Below, piece by piece: positions 8,851 through 16,502 of a stretch of 64,000 nucleotides of DNA (position 1 is its first letter; each line of letters opens with the position of its first letter). The notes below the pieces were generated by a model. That model worked only from the letters and a program-made list of their open reading frames with translations, made no database searches and was not told the origin of the DNA. The position numbers were made by a program, and so were the translations under genes. Source of the DNA: Pseudarthrobacter siccitolerans (GTDB lineage Bacteria > Actinomycetota > Actinomycetes > Actinomycetales > Micrococcaceae); assembly GCF_001046895.1 (NCBI RefSeq), contig NZ_CAQI01000053.1:186001-250000 (forward strand), read 5' to 3'.

Positions 8851-9714
8851 TCAGGCTGTGACGACGGCTGAGCGTACAGCCTCAGCCAGGGACGTCGTCG
8901 GGCGTCCGATCAGCTTGCGCAGGTCCCCGGTGCTGACCAGGAGGTCTCCGCGGGCGATGCCAAGATCGGAATCGGCGAGGATGTCCGCGAACGTTTCCGG
9001 TACTCCGAAGCCTGCCAGCATTCCGGCATATTCTGGCGCCGGAAGGTCCTGGTATGAAATATGCTTTCCTGCGGCAGCGCTGATCTCGGCGGCAAGCTCC
9101 GCCATGGTGAACGGTTCGTCGCCGCCCAGCTCGTAGATCCTGCCGGCCTGTCCGTCGGCAACCAGGACAGCGGCAGCGGCGTGGGCGTAGTCGGCCCGGG
9201 CAGCGGCACTGACGCGGCCTTCCCCGGCGCTTCCCGCGATGGCACCTTGGGCAAGAGTGCCGGGCAGCTGGTCGGTGTAGTTCTCGAGGTACCAGCCGTT
9301 ACGCAGGAGGACAAAGGGAACACCGGATTCCCGCAGGATGGCTTCCGTGGCCTGGTGCTCGGCGGCCAGCTTCATCCCTGTGGTGTCCGCGTTGGCGATG
9401 CTCGTGTAGGCAAGCAGTTCAACGCCCTCCGCCTTGGCGGCTTCAATCACCGTGCGGTGCTGCTCCACCCGCTGGCCCACCTCGCTGCCTGAAATGAGGA
9501 GGACCTTGGAGGCACCCTTCAGGGCCTCAGCCACGGAGGCGGGATCAGCGTAGTCCATGCCCTTGACCTGGACGCCGCGCTCCGCGAAGTCCGCAAGCTT
9601 TTCAAGGGAGCGCCCGGTGGCCACAATCTCCTGGGCGGGAACTTTGCGTTCCAACAGTGCCTCGACCACGTGACGGCCCAGCTGGCCGGTTGCGCCCGTA
9701 ACAACGATGCTCAT
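8851..9714 (-). CDS. NmrA-like NAD(P)H:quinone oxidoreductase (QorB type)
   Basis: A 287-residue atypical short-chain reductase. It has the N-terminal dinucleotide motif VTGATGQLGRHVVEALLE and the NmrA-family sequence VPFVLLRNGWYLENY, as in QorB/YtfG quinone reductases. ATG 9714 follows GAAGGAAG. It is divergent from an HxlR-type regulator with one conserved cysteine, the arrangement of the QorR/qor pairs of actinobacteria. A role in handling quinone or electrophile stress is therefore likely. Confidence 0.9.
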   Translation of the reverse strand: MSIVVTGATGQLGRHVVEALLERKVPAQEIVATGRSLEKLADFAERGVQVKGMDYADPASVAEALKGASKVLLISGSEVGQRVEQHRTVIEAAKAEGVELLAYTSIANADTTGMKLAAEHQATEAILRESGVPFVLLRNGWYLENYTDQLPGTLAQGAIAGSAGEGRVSAAARADYAHAAAAVLVADGQAGRIYELGGDEPFTMAELAAEISAAAGKHISYQDLPAPEYAGMLAGFGVPETFADILADSDLGIARGDLLVSTGDLRKLIGRPTTSLAEAVRSAVVTA

Positions 9715-9783
9715 GAATCTTCCTTCCGTAGGGGTTGTTCATGGGACACAACCATGAGGCTGCGTTGATACTTCCCAAAAGAG

Positions 9784-9826
9784 AGTACGCACTTTGAGGT
9801 AAGGTACTGACATGAAAGTAAGTACC
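9784..9826. promoter_or_regulatory. AGTAC/GTACT repeats between qorB-like and hxlR genes
   Basis: Three five-base half-sites are spaced across the divergent promoter and the regulator start: AGTAC at 9784-9788, GTACT at 9804-9808 and AGTAC at 9821-9825. The last two form GGTACT-N12-AGTACC. TAAGGT (9800-9805) lies six bases before the regulator ATG, so binding here would block that transcript. I infer an autoregulatory HxlR operator. Confidence 0.5.
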
Positions 9827-10201
9827 GCCGCTCCCGCGCATGCCGAACTCCTCCCCGCAGCGCTTGCCGACGGCGTTTTCCCGGCCGGGTGCCCCAGCCG
9901 GACGGTACTGGACCACATCACCAGCAAATGGGGCCTGCTGATCCTGCTGGCCTTGTCGGAGGGTGAGCAGCGGTGGAGTGAACTGCGCCGGCGGGCCGAG
10001 GGCATCAGCGAGAAAATGCTGGCACAGACCCTCAAGACCCTTGAGCGTGACGGCCTGGTCAGCCGGCAAGCCCAACCGGTCATTCCGCCGCGGGTGGACT
10101 ACAGCCTCACCGACCGCGGCTACGAACTGAGCGCGCTGCTGGTTCCGCTGGCCGCCTGGGCATTCGAGAACGCGGAAGAGATCGTCAACGGCCAGCGCTG
10201 A
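9812..10201 (+). CDS. HxlR (DUF24)-family thiol-sensing regulator
   Basis: A 129-residue winged helix-turn-helix repressor of the QorR/YodB/HypR kind. The signature cysteine is Cys27 in FPAGCPSRTVLDHITSKWG, where oxidation or electrophile modification usually relieves repression. RAEGISEKMLAQTLKTLERD is the recognition helix. It is divergent from a quinone reductase gene, its probable target. No Shine-Dalgarno is seen; TAAGGT six bases upstream suggests a leaderless mRNA. Confidence 0.9.
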   Translation: MKVSTAAPAHAELLPAALADGVFPAGCPSRTVLDHITSKWGLLILLALSEGEQRWSELRRRAEGISEKMLAQTLKTLERDGLVSRQAQPVIPPRVDYSLTDRGYELSALLVPLAAWAFENAEEIVNGQR

Positions 10202-10237
10202 GGGGCACGAACCTCTCAGTCCCGGAGCAGCAGCAGA

Positions 10238-10257
10238 GGCAGGTATGCCCGCCTGCC
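10238..10257 (+). terminator. Possible hairpin after hxlR
   Basis: GGCAGG (10238-10243) and CCTGCC (10252-10257) enclose an 8-nt loop 37 bp past the regulator stop. An A-run, not a T-run, follows on the + strand, so if it acts in termination it is weak. Confidence 0.3.
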
Positions 10258-10416
10258 AAAAGCGAGTACATGTTACTGGTGTGACTGATGTGATTAGCGC
10301 ATAGCTTTGGCGTAAGGTGCCGACCGGAATAGGAGGGCCGCCCTCTGCTGGGAGCGTTCCGGTTACCTGCACCGCCAGTGGGTGGCTGCACTGCCGCCCG
10401 CAAGGAGTTGGTATGC

Positions 10417-10680
10417 ATGGTGAAGACCTTTGTCCCCGACCCGGCCGGCCTGGGGCAGCCCATCAGCCTTGCCATGGCCGCCGCGAGAGCGTGGGACCGC
10501 GTAGTGGCCGCCTTCAAACCACGGTCCCCCTACAGGATCGGGGACGCCGTGGTGGGTGATGATCCCTTCAACGGCCGGCGCGAGGGCGTGGTCATCTCGC
10601 AACGAAAAACAGCGGTGGGCGTGCACACGGCCCACGGTGTTTTCTTCTACGACCACCGGCAGCTAAGGCAACAGGACTGA
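10417..10680 (+). CDS. Hypothetical small protein
   Basis: An 87-residue basic protein that I do not assign to a named family. It begins MVKTFVPDPAGLGQ, has a central PYRIGDAVVGDDPFNGRREG with the look of a small beta-barrel (KOW- or SH3-like) stretch, and ends HGVFFYDHRQLRQQD. ATG 10417 lies 9 bases after AAGGAG, which supports real translation. Its TGA stop forms the first bases of a long inverted repeat that probably ends the transcript. Confidence 0.6.
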   Translation: MVKTFVPDPAGLGQPISLAMAAARAWDRVVAAFKPRSPYRIGDAVVGDDPFNGRREGVVISQRKTAVGVHTAHGVFFYDHRQLRQQD

Positions 10681-10741
10681 GTTTTTGTCCAGATATGCAG
10701 GGCTGGAGGGCGGAAAAGTCTGCATATCTGGACAAAAACTC
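10679..10741. repeat. Perfect 22-bp inverted repeat, copy 1
   Basis: Arms at 10679-10700 and 10720-10741 match at all 22 positions around a 19-nt loop. The left arm begins GAGTTTTTGTCC and ends GATATGCAG. It overlaps the stop codon of the upstream gene and lies between convergent genes, a natural place for a bidirectional terminator. A second copy at 49011-49073 has the same arm and loop lengths, one compensated change in the arms and an unrelated loop. Confidence 0.9.
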
Positions 10742-10759
10742 CAGAGGGACGGGGATGGC

Positions 10760-11509
10760 CTAGCGGGCCGACCAGCCGCCGTCCATGGTGTAGCTGGCGC
10801 CGGTGACCATGCCGGCGTGGTCGGAGGCGAGCCACGCAACCAGCGAAGCGACCTCCTCGGGCTCCACCAGGCGCTTGATGGCAGATTCGGTGAGCATCAC
10901 CTTGGCCAGCACCTCGGACTCCGGAATGCCGTGCACCTGCGCCTGGTCCGCGATCTGCTTCTCCACGAGTGCGGTCCGGACGTAGCCGGGGTTGATGCAG
11001 TTGGACGTAACCCCGTGGTCGCCGCCCTCAAGCGCCGTCACCTTGCTCAGCCCCTCCAGGCCGTGCTTGGCCGAGACGTAGGCGCTTTTGAACGGCGAAG
11101 CCCGGATCCCGTGCACGGACGAGAGGTTGATGATGCGCCCGAACCCGTTGGTGTACATGTGCGGCAGGGCGGCCCGGATCAGCAGGAACGGCGCCTCCAG
11201 CATGAGGGCGATGATCCGGCGGAACTGCAGCGGGTCAAACTCCTCGATGGGGCTGATGCGCTGGATCCCGGCGTTGTTCACCAGGATGTCGCAGTCCAGG
11301 CTCAGGGTGGCGAGCGAGTCCACGTCCAGCAGGTCAACCGCCCAGGAAGTGCCGCCCACCTCGTCGGCGAGCGCGGCGGCGCCGGCGGAATCGACGTCGG
11401 CCACCACCACTTTCGCTCCGCGTGCGGCAAGCTCGCGTACGCACGCCGCGCCGATTCCGCTGGCTCCGCCGGTGACCAGGGCCTTGCGGCCGGTCAAAGT
11501 GTTGTCCAT
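10760..11509 (-). CDS. 3-hydroxybutyrate dehydrogenase-like SDR
   Basis: A 249-residue classical short-chain dehydrogenase. It has the NAD site VTGGASGIGAACV, the NNAG motif (ILVNNAGIQRISPIEEF), catalytic Ser in LSSVHG and the YVSAK tetrad (Tyr and Lys). The stretch GIQRISPIEEF resembles D-3-hydroxybutyrate dehydrogenases, which make acetoacetate. ATG 11509 follows AAGGGA by seven bases; an ATG 24 bases earlier is less well placed. It lies 49 bp behind an MHS transporter, so uptake and oxidation of a hydroxy acid is a reasonable guess. Confidence 0.85.
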   Translation of the reverse strand: MDNTLTGRKALVTGGASGIGAACVRELAARGAKVVVADVDSAGAAALADEVGGTSWAVDLLDVDSLATLSLDCDILVNNAGIQRISPIEEFDPLQFRRIIALMLEAPFLLIRAALPHMYTNGFGRIINLSSVHGIRASPFKSAYVSAKHGLEGLSKVTALEGGDHGVTSNCINPGYVRTALVEKQIADQAQVHGIPESEVLAKVMLTESAIKRLVEPEEVASLVAWLASDHAGMVTGASYTMDGGWSAR

Positions 11510-11558
11510 TGCAGTTCCCTTACGCTCGTCCATCAGACTGTCCAGCTGCTTGAGCAGC

Positions 11559-12941
11559 TCAGCGGTTCCTGGCGGGGAGCAGGCCTTCGCGGGCGGCGTC
11601 GGCCTTGTCCACGTCCTCCAGGGCGATGCCCTTGGTTTCCCGCAGGCTCAGCACCGCCACGGAGGTGAGGATGCAGGCAACCACCAGGTACAGGGCAGTG
11701 GGCACCCAGGAACCGGTGTCCTTCAGCCACTGGGTGGCCAGCAGCGGGGCGAGCGAACCCGCGAAAATCGACGTCACCTGGGAACCGAGCGACACACCTG
11801 AGTAACGCATCCGGGTGGGGAACAGTTCCGCCATAATGGCGGGCTGGCCGGCGTACATAAAGGCGTGCAGGCACAAGCCGATAGTGACGGCGGCGACGAT
11901 GATCACGGCGTTGCGGGTATCGAACATGGGGAACGCGAAGAACGGCCAGGCGGCACCGGAAATGGCGCCGATCAGGTACACGGGCTTGCGTCCCAGCGTG
12001 TCCACGAGCCGTCCCACCTGCGGGATGACCAGGAAGTGGATGACGTGGGCGATCAGCAGCGCCAGCAGGAGCGAGGACGTGTCGTACTGGTGCACGCTCT
12101 TGAGGTAGACAATGGAGAAGCTCACCACGAGGTAGTACATGATGTTCTCGGCGAAGCGCAGGCCCATTGCCTGCAGGATGCCCTTGGGGTACTTGCGGAC
12201 CACTTCAAAGACGCCGTAGCTGACGGCCTGTTCCTTCTCCACCAAGGCTTTCGCCTCGAGGAAGATGGGCGCCTCGGTGACATGGGTGCGGATGTAGTAG
12301 CCAACGAACACAATGACGGCGGACAGCCAGAACGCCACGCGCCAGCCCCAGCCAAGGAATGCCTCGGGGCTCAGTGTGGAGGACATGATGAACAGCACCA
12401 GGGTGGCCAGCAGGTTGCCTACGGGTACTGCCGCCTGGGGCCAGCTGGACCAGAAGCCACGGGACTTGTTGGGGCTGTGTTCGGCAACCAGCAGCACGGC
12501 ACCGCCCCATTCGCCGCCCAGCGCGAAGCCCTGGATGAAGCGCAGCGCCACCAGCAGGGTGGGCGCCAGGTAGCCGATCTCGGCGAAGCCGGGCAGGCAG
12601 CCCATCAGGAACGTTGCCACTCCCACAATAACGATGGTCAGCTGCAGCGTGGGCTTGCGGCCCAGCTTGTCGCCGATCTGGCCGAACACGATGCCGCCGA
12701 GCGGACGTGCCACGAAGCCGACGGCATAGGTGATGAAGGCCTGGATGATGCCGTCCAGCTCGTTGCCGGTGGCCGGGAAGAAGTACTTGCCGAAAACCAG
12801 GGTGGCTGCGGTGGCGTAGAGGAAGAATTCATACCACTCCACCACGGTGCCCACCATGGAGGCGGCGACGATCTTCTTCAGCCCCGACCCTTTGGCTGCG
12901 GACCCGGCATTGTTGTCTGCCGGGCGTTGCTCTACGCTCAC
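11559..12941 (-). CDS. MFS transporter, metabolite:H+ symporter (MHS) family
   Basis: A 460-residue, 12-helix transporter. It has the MHS hallmarks VGTVVEWYEFFLYATAA in helix 1, ARPLGGIVFGQIGDKLGRKP in loop 2-3 and GFALGGEWGGAVLLVAEHSP. Relatives carry shikimate, alpha-ketoglutarate, citrate or proline/betaine with protons. GTG 12941 was chosen because AAAGGAG lies five bases upstream; an ATG seven codons earlier has no such site. It is the first gene of a two-gene operon with the hydroxybutyrate-type dehydrogenase, divergent from a LysR gene. Confidence 0.9.
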   Translation of the reverse strand: MSVEQRPADNNAGSAAKGSGLKKIVAASMVGTVVEWYEFFLYATAATLVFGKYFFPATGNELDGIIQAFITYAVGFVARPLGGIVFGQIGDKLGRKPTLQLTIVIVGVATFLMGCLPGFAEIGYLAPTLLVALRFIQGFALGGEWGGAVLLVAEHSPNKSRGFWSSWPQAAVPVGNLLATLVLFIMSSTLSPEAFLGWGWRVAFWLSAVIVFVGYYIRTHVTEAPIFLEAKALVEKEQAVSYGVFEVVRKYPKGILQAMGLRFAENIMYYLVVSFSIVYLKSVHQYDTSSLLLALLIAHVIHFLVIPQVGRLVDTLGRKPVYLIGAISGAAWPFFAFPMFDTRNAVIIVAAVTIGLCLHAFMYAGQPAIMAELFPTRMRYSGVSLGSQVTSIFAGSLAPLLATQWLKDTGSWVPTALYLVVACILTSVAVLSLRETKGIALEDVDKADAAREGLLPARNR

Positions 12942-12970
12942 TGTTTCTCCTTTAGTGTCCACATTGACAC

Positions 12971-12989
12971 GTGCTGTGATCTACAGCAC
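12971..12989. promoter_or_regulatory. 19-bp palindrome, probable LysR operator
   Basis: GTGCTGT-GATCT-ACAGCAC is a perfect palindrome with 7-bp arms and a 5-bp centre. It lies 30 bp before the MHS start and 82 bp before the divergent LysR start. LysR-type regulators bind such dyads (T-N11-A), so this is the likely recognition site for the adjacent regulator. Confidence 0.6.
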
Positions 12990-13070
12990 TGATGACTCCC
13001 CTGAGTATTGCTGCACAAACTTGCGGCTTCAATGACCAAAGTGGCACCAGCTGTGTGCAGAATTGCAGAT

Positions 13071-13982
13071 ATGAAAGCCAACCCTGACGACCTGCTGGTA
13101 CTTCTCGCCGTGTCCCGGTCCGCAAAATTTACGACGGCGGCGCAGGCTTTGGGACTCAACCACACCACCGTCTCACGCAGGATCGCCGCGCTCGAGAAGG
13201 CGCTCGGCGGCCGCGTCCTTGCACGCGCTACGGGCGGCTGGGAGCTGACGGACCTCGGCGCCCAGGCGGTGCAGGTGGCCGAACAGGTGGAGGCAGTGGT
13301 GGGCACGCTGGGAGCTGCCGGCCAGGCACCCGACCCGATTACCGGCGTCGTCCGCATGACCGCCACCGACGGGTTCAGCGCCTATATCGCGGCACCAGCG
13401 GTGGCCCGGCTGCGGCGCGACCACCCGGGGCTCAGCGTGGAGGTGGTGACCATGACCCGGCGGGCCCTGCAGCAGCGTTCGGGACTGGACATTGAAGTGG
13501 TGGTGGGCGAACCCCAGGTGCACCGGGCGGAGGCCGTGCGGCTGGGCGACTACATGCTGGGGATGTATGCCTCCCGCGCCTACCTGGCCGAGCACGGGAC
13601 CCCGGCCACCGTGGCCGAACTCAACGCGCACCCGCTGGTCTATTTTGTGGACTCCATGCTCCAGGTGGACGACCTCGATGCGCCGCGGCGGCTGGTGCCC
13701 GCCATGCGCGACGGCCTGACATCCACCAACGTCTTTGTCCACGTGGAAGCAACCCGGGCCGGCGCCGGGATCGGCTTCCTGCCCTGCTTTATGGGCGATC
13801 TCCACGAGGACCTGGTGCGCCTGCTGCCCGCCGAAATCGCCGAGCTGCTGCCGTACTGGATGGTGCTGCGGCCGGACTCACTGCGCCGCCCGGCCGTGGC
13901 TGCCGTAGTCCAGGCGCTTCGCGAACAGATGGCGGAGCACCGGGACTGGCTGCTGGGCCGGGGCAAGGATCCGGCCGGATGA
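13071..13982 (+). CDS. LysR-family transcriptional regulator
   Basis: A 303-residue regulator. Its N-terminal helix-turn-helix reads KFTTAAQALGLNHTTVSRRI (residues 20-40) and it has a periplasmic-binding-like effector domain from about residue 90. ATG 13071 was chosen: CAGAAT lies seven bases upstream with no Shine-Dalgarno, and the 21 residues of a longer reading have no LysR match. It is divergent from the transporter/dehydrogenase operon and probably controls it through the 19-bp palindrome between them. Confidence 0.88.
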   Translation: MKANPDDLLVLLAVSRSAKFTTAAQALGLNHTTVSRRIAALEKALGGRVLARATGGWELTDLGAQAVQVAEQVEAVVGTLGAAGQAPDPITGVVRMTATDGFSAYIAAPAVARLRRDHPGLSVEVVTMTRRALQQRSGLDIEVVVGEPQVHRAEAVRLGDYMLGMYASRAYLAEHGTPATVAELNAHPLVYFVDSMLQVDDLDAPRRLVPAMRDGLTSTNVFVHVEATRAGAGIGFLPCFMGDLHEDLVRLLPAEIAELLPYWMVLRPDSLRRPAVAAVVQALREQMAEHRDWLLGRGKDPAG

Positions 13983-13983
13983 G

Positions 13984-14892
13984 CTACTCAGGAGCGGGGT
14001 CGTGACGGACAGGTATGCCGGCCGCGAACGACCGGACCTGGGCGTCGTCCCAAAGGTGCGCGGGCACTGCCCCGCCCAGGAGCCGGCGGTGCAGCTTCGG
14101 GTCGTCGCCGAAGGGGACGTCGCTGCCGGCCATCACCATGTTTCCGTAGCGGCGGCCCTTGAGCATGGCCGGGTCCGCGATGATCACGGTGTGCTTGAAG
14201 GCAGCGGCAATGGTGGCAGCGTCCTCGCGGGCGTTCTTGAGATCGGGGGCGTCGCCGGAGTTCACCACGTAGAGCCCGCCCGGCGCCAGGACGCGCTTGA
14301 CGTGCTGGTTGAACTCGGCCGTGGTGAGCGAGCGCGGGGTGAGGGCGCCGGCGAAAACGTCGCGGATGATGAAGTCCCGGGTTTCGGCGGTCAGGGTTTC
14401 GGTGACCTCGCGGGCCTCCCCCACCCGCAGGCGCAGCAGCGGGGCCTTGGGGAGATCGAACCAGTTGCGCACATGTTCGGCGAGCTTGCCGTCCAGTTCA
14501 ACCACCACCTGCCGGGCCTCGGGATAGACGGCATGGAAGTAGCGGGCCAGCGAGCAGGCGCCGCCGCCCAGGTGCAGGCCGCGGAGTCTGGGCCTGGTCC
14601 CGGAAACGCCCGACGGCGGCCAGCGCGACTCGATCAGCGCCGACATCCACCGCATGTACTCGAAGTCCAGGAACAGGGGGTCCGCGAGGTCGATGTGCGA
14701 GCTCATCACACCGTTGATCTTCAGGAGCCAGCCGGTGGAGTTGTCCTGGTCGGCGATCAGTTCGCAGTCCCCGGTATCGATGTAATACACACCTTCAACC
14801 GGTCCGCTCTGACGGGAACCGGCCGGCACCTCCACAACCCCGGCCACCGAGCGCAGGCCGTTCCGGCCCCCTGACCTTCCGCGTTTTGCCAT
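13984..14892 (-). CDS. Spermidine synthase-like methyltransferase-fold protein
   Basis: A 302-residue protein with a Rossmann SAM-binding core: LHLGGGACSLARYFHAVYP is motif I and VVELDG follows. FIIRDVFAGALTP is the strand-4 region where spermidine synthases have the catalytic Asp. The N-terminal segment (YYIDTGDCELIADQDNSTGW) matches spermidine synthase beta-strands. It could be a stand-alone aminopropyltransferase or an orphan methyltransferase. ATG 14892 overlaps the stop of a 7-codon mini-ORF (TAATG). A GTG at 14904 is the alternative start. It is the last gene of the heptose operon by position. Confidence 0.75.
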   Translation of the reverse strand: MAKRGRSGGRNGLRSVAGVVEVPAGSRQSGPVEGVYYIDTGDCELIADQDNSTGWLLKINGVMSSHIDLADPLFLDFEYMRWMSALIESRWPPSGVSGTRPRLRGLHLGGGACSLARYFHAVYPEARQVVVELDGKLAEHVRNWFDLPKAPLLRLRVGEAREVTETLTAETRDFIIRDVFAGALTPRSLTTAEFNQHVKRVLAPGGLYVVNSGDAPDLKNAREDAATIAAAFKHTVIIADPAMLKGRRYGNMVMAGSDVPFGDDPKLHRRLLGGAVPAHLWDDAQVRSFAAGIPVRHDPAPE

Positions 14893-14915
14893 TACCCGTG
14901 CCACGCTTCAGTCAT
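14892..14915 (-). CDS. Leaderless mini-ORF before the spermidine-synthase-like gene
   Basis: ATG 14915 opens a seven-codon frame (MTEAWHG) whose TAA overlaps the ATG of the next gene (TAATG). TAGGGT at 14922-14927 lies exactly six bases upstream and includes the TAG stop of the hldE-like gene. This is the geometry of a leaderless transcript with translational coupling. No protein evidence exists; this is inference from spacing. Confidence 0.35.
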   Translation of the reverse strand: MTEAWHG

Positions 14916-14924
14916 GCTTCAACC

Positions 14925-16502
14925 CTAGCTGCCGGGCACCGCCCCTTCGCCCTCGCGGATCCGCTTCACCACTGCGGAGGTGGACCGCTCCGCCACGTAG
15001 TCCAGGATGGCCACCCGGCCGCCGTATTCCTCCACGGCGGGCGTCTCCGCCAGCATTTCGGGCGTGTAGTCCCCGCCCTTCGCGTACACCTCGGGCCGGA
15101 GCTGCCGGATCAGCGGCGCCGCCGTGGGGGTGTCGAACACGGTCACGTAGTCCACGCAGCTCAGCGCAGCCACCACGGCGGCACGGTCCGCGGACGAGTT
15201 GATGGGCCGGCCGGCGCCTTTGAGTTTGCGCACGGAATCGTCGCTGTTGAGCGCCACCACCAGGACGTCGCCCAGCTGCTTGGCCTGGTTGAGGTAGCGG
15301 GTATGGCCGCTGTGCAGCACGTCGAAGCAGCCGTTGGTGAGCACAATGCGCTGGCCCTGGGAGCGGTGCAGCGCCAGCTGCCGCTCGAGTTCATCGGCGC
15401 CAAGGGCGGTGTCGGCGAAGGCCTTCAGGTACCGGCTGAGCTGGCCCGTACTGCAGACTGAGGTGCCCGGCTGGTGCACCACCACGTCCGCGGCCGACTG
15501 GGCAAGGTCCAGGCTCGCCGTCAGCGGCAGCCCTGCCGAGCGCGCCAGCGTCAGCGCCGCCACGAACGTGTCGCCGGCGCCGGAAGCCTGTTTCTCGGCT
15601 GCGGGACGGGCCCACGTACGGTGCGTGACGCCGTCGGGCCTTAGCAGCACGGTGCCGTCACGGTCCAAGGTGACCACTACGGCACCCGCGCCCGTCGCTT
15701 CCAGCAGCTGCCCTGCGTGCCGGCTGACAGTTTCCACCCTGTCCTGCCCGTCCGGAAGGCGGAGGTCCAGCATCCGTGCGGCCTCCTGGGCGTTGGGCGT
15801 CACCAGGTCGGGGCGGAGCGGGGCCCAGGGGCGGGGATCGTGGGAGTCGACCACCAGCAGCGGGCGGTCCCCGCGGCCAGCGGGGGCCTCGCCCAGCGCT
15901 TCGATCAGTCCGTTGCGGACGGGATCGGCAAGGACGCCGTTGCCATAGTCGCACACCAGCACCGCGTCCTGGCGTTCGACGGCGGCCCGGACCGAGGCGG
16001 CGAGTGATGCCAGCGCTTCGGCCGGGACGGTCTTGGCGGAGTCGTCCAGGCGGAGCATCACCTGGCCGCCGCTGCTGATCCGGATTTTGGTGGTGGTCAC
16101 CATGTCCGGGTGGCTGTGCAGATGGGTCACGTCGATGCCCGCGGCCACGAGCTGGCTGCGCAGGTCCTCACCGGCGTCGTCAGTTCCGATGATGCCGGCC
16201 ACGGAGACCCGCGCACCGAGGGCGGCCAGGTTCATCGCGGTGTTGGCTGCCCCGCCGGGAACTGATTCGCGGACCTGGATATCCACCACCGGAGCCGGGG
16301 CTTCCCGGCACAGCCGCTCGATGCTGCCGCTCCACCAGCCGTCCAGCATCAGGTCGCCGATCACCAGGATGGCCGCCTCCTCTGCGGCCAGCCTGCCCGG
16401 CAGCCATTCGGACAGGGCGCGCTGGCTGGACAGGTCCACCAGTGCGGGGTCCACCGGCACGTCGCCGGGAGAGCCGGGCAGGTCGTCGGGAAGAAGGCTC
16501 AT
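14925..16502 (-). CDS. hldE: HldE-like bifunctional heptose kinase / adenylyltransferase, copy A
   Basis: A 525-residue two-domain enzyme. Residues about 35-345 form a PfkB/ribokinase domain with VIGDLMLDGWWSG, GGAANTAMNLAALGA and the catalytic GAGDTF. Residues about 375-520 form a nucleotidyltransferase with the HxGH site in FDVLHSGHTRYL and the block KGGDYTPEMLAETP. In Gram-negatives HldE phosphorylates heptose-7-phosphate at C1 and then makes ADP-heptose. The kinase substrate region reads RLCREAPAPVV rather than the usual RISPEAPVPVV. Its ATG overlaps the aldehyde dehydrogenase stop (ATGA). Confidence 0.85.
   Translation of the reverse strand: MSLLPDDLPGSPGDVPVDPALVDLSSQRALSEWLPGRLAAEEAAILVIGDLMLDGWWSGSIERLCREAPAPVVDIQVRESVPGGAANTAMNLAALGARVSVAGIIGTDDAGEDLRSQLVAAGIDVTHLHSHPDMVTTTKIRISSGGQVMLRLDDSAKTVPAEALASLAASVRAAVERQDAVLVCDYGNGVLADPVRNGLIEALGEAPAGRGDRPLLVVDSHDPRPWAPLRPDLVTPNAQEAARMLDLRLPDGQDRVETVSRHAGQLLEATGAGAVVVTLDRDGTVLLRPDGVTHRTWARPAAEKQASGAGDTFVAALTLARSAGLPLTASLDLAQSAADVVVHQPGTSVCSTGQLSRYLKAFADTALGADELERQLALHRSQGQRIVLTNGCFDVLHSGHTRYLNQAKQLGDVLVVALNSDDSVRKLKGAGRPINSSADRAAVVAALSCVDYVTVFDTPTAAPLIRQLRPEVYAKGGDYTPEMLAETPAVEEYGGRVAILDYVAERSTSAVVKRIREGEGAVPGS

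Noticed and set aside
10679..10741. Terminal inverted repeats of an insertion sequence
   Set aside because: The arms enclose only 19 nt, no transposase gene is present and no flanking target-site duplication is evident.
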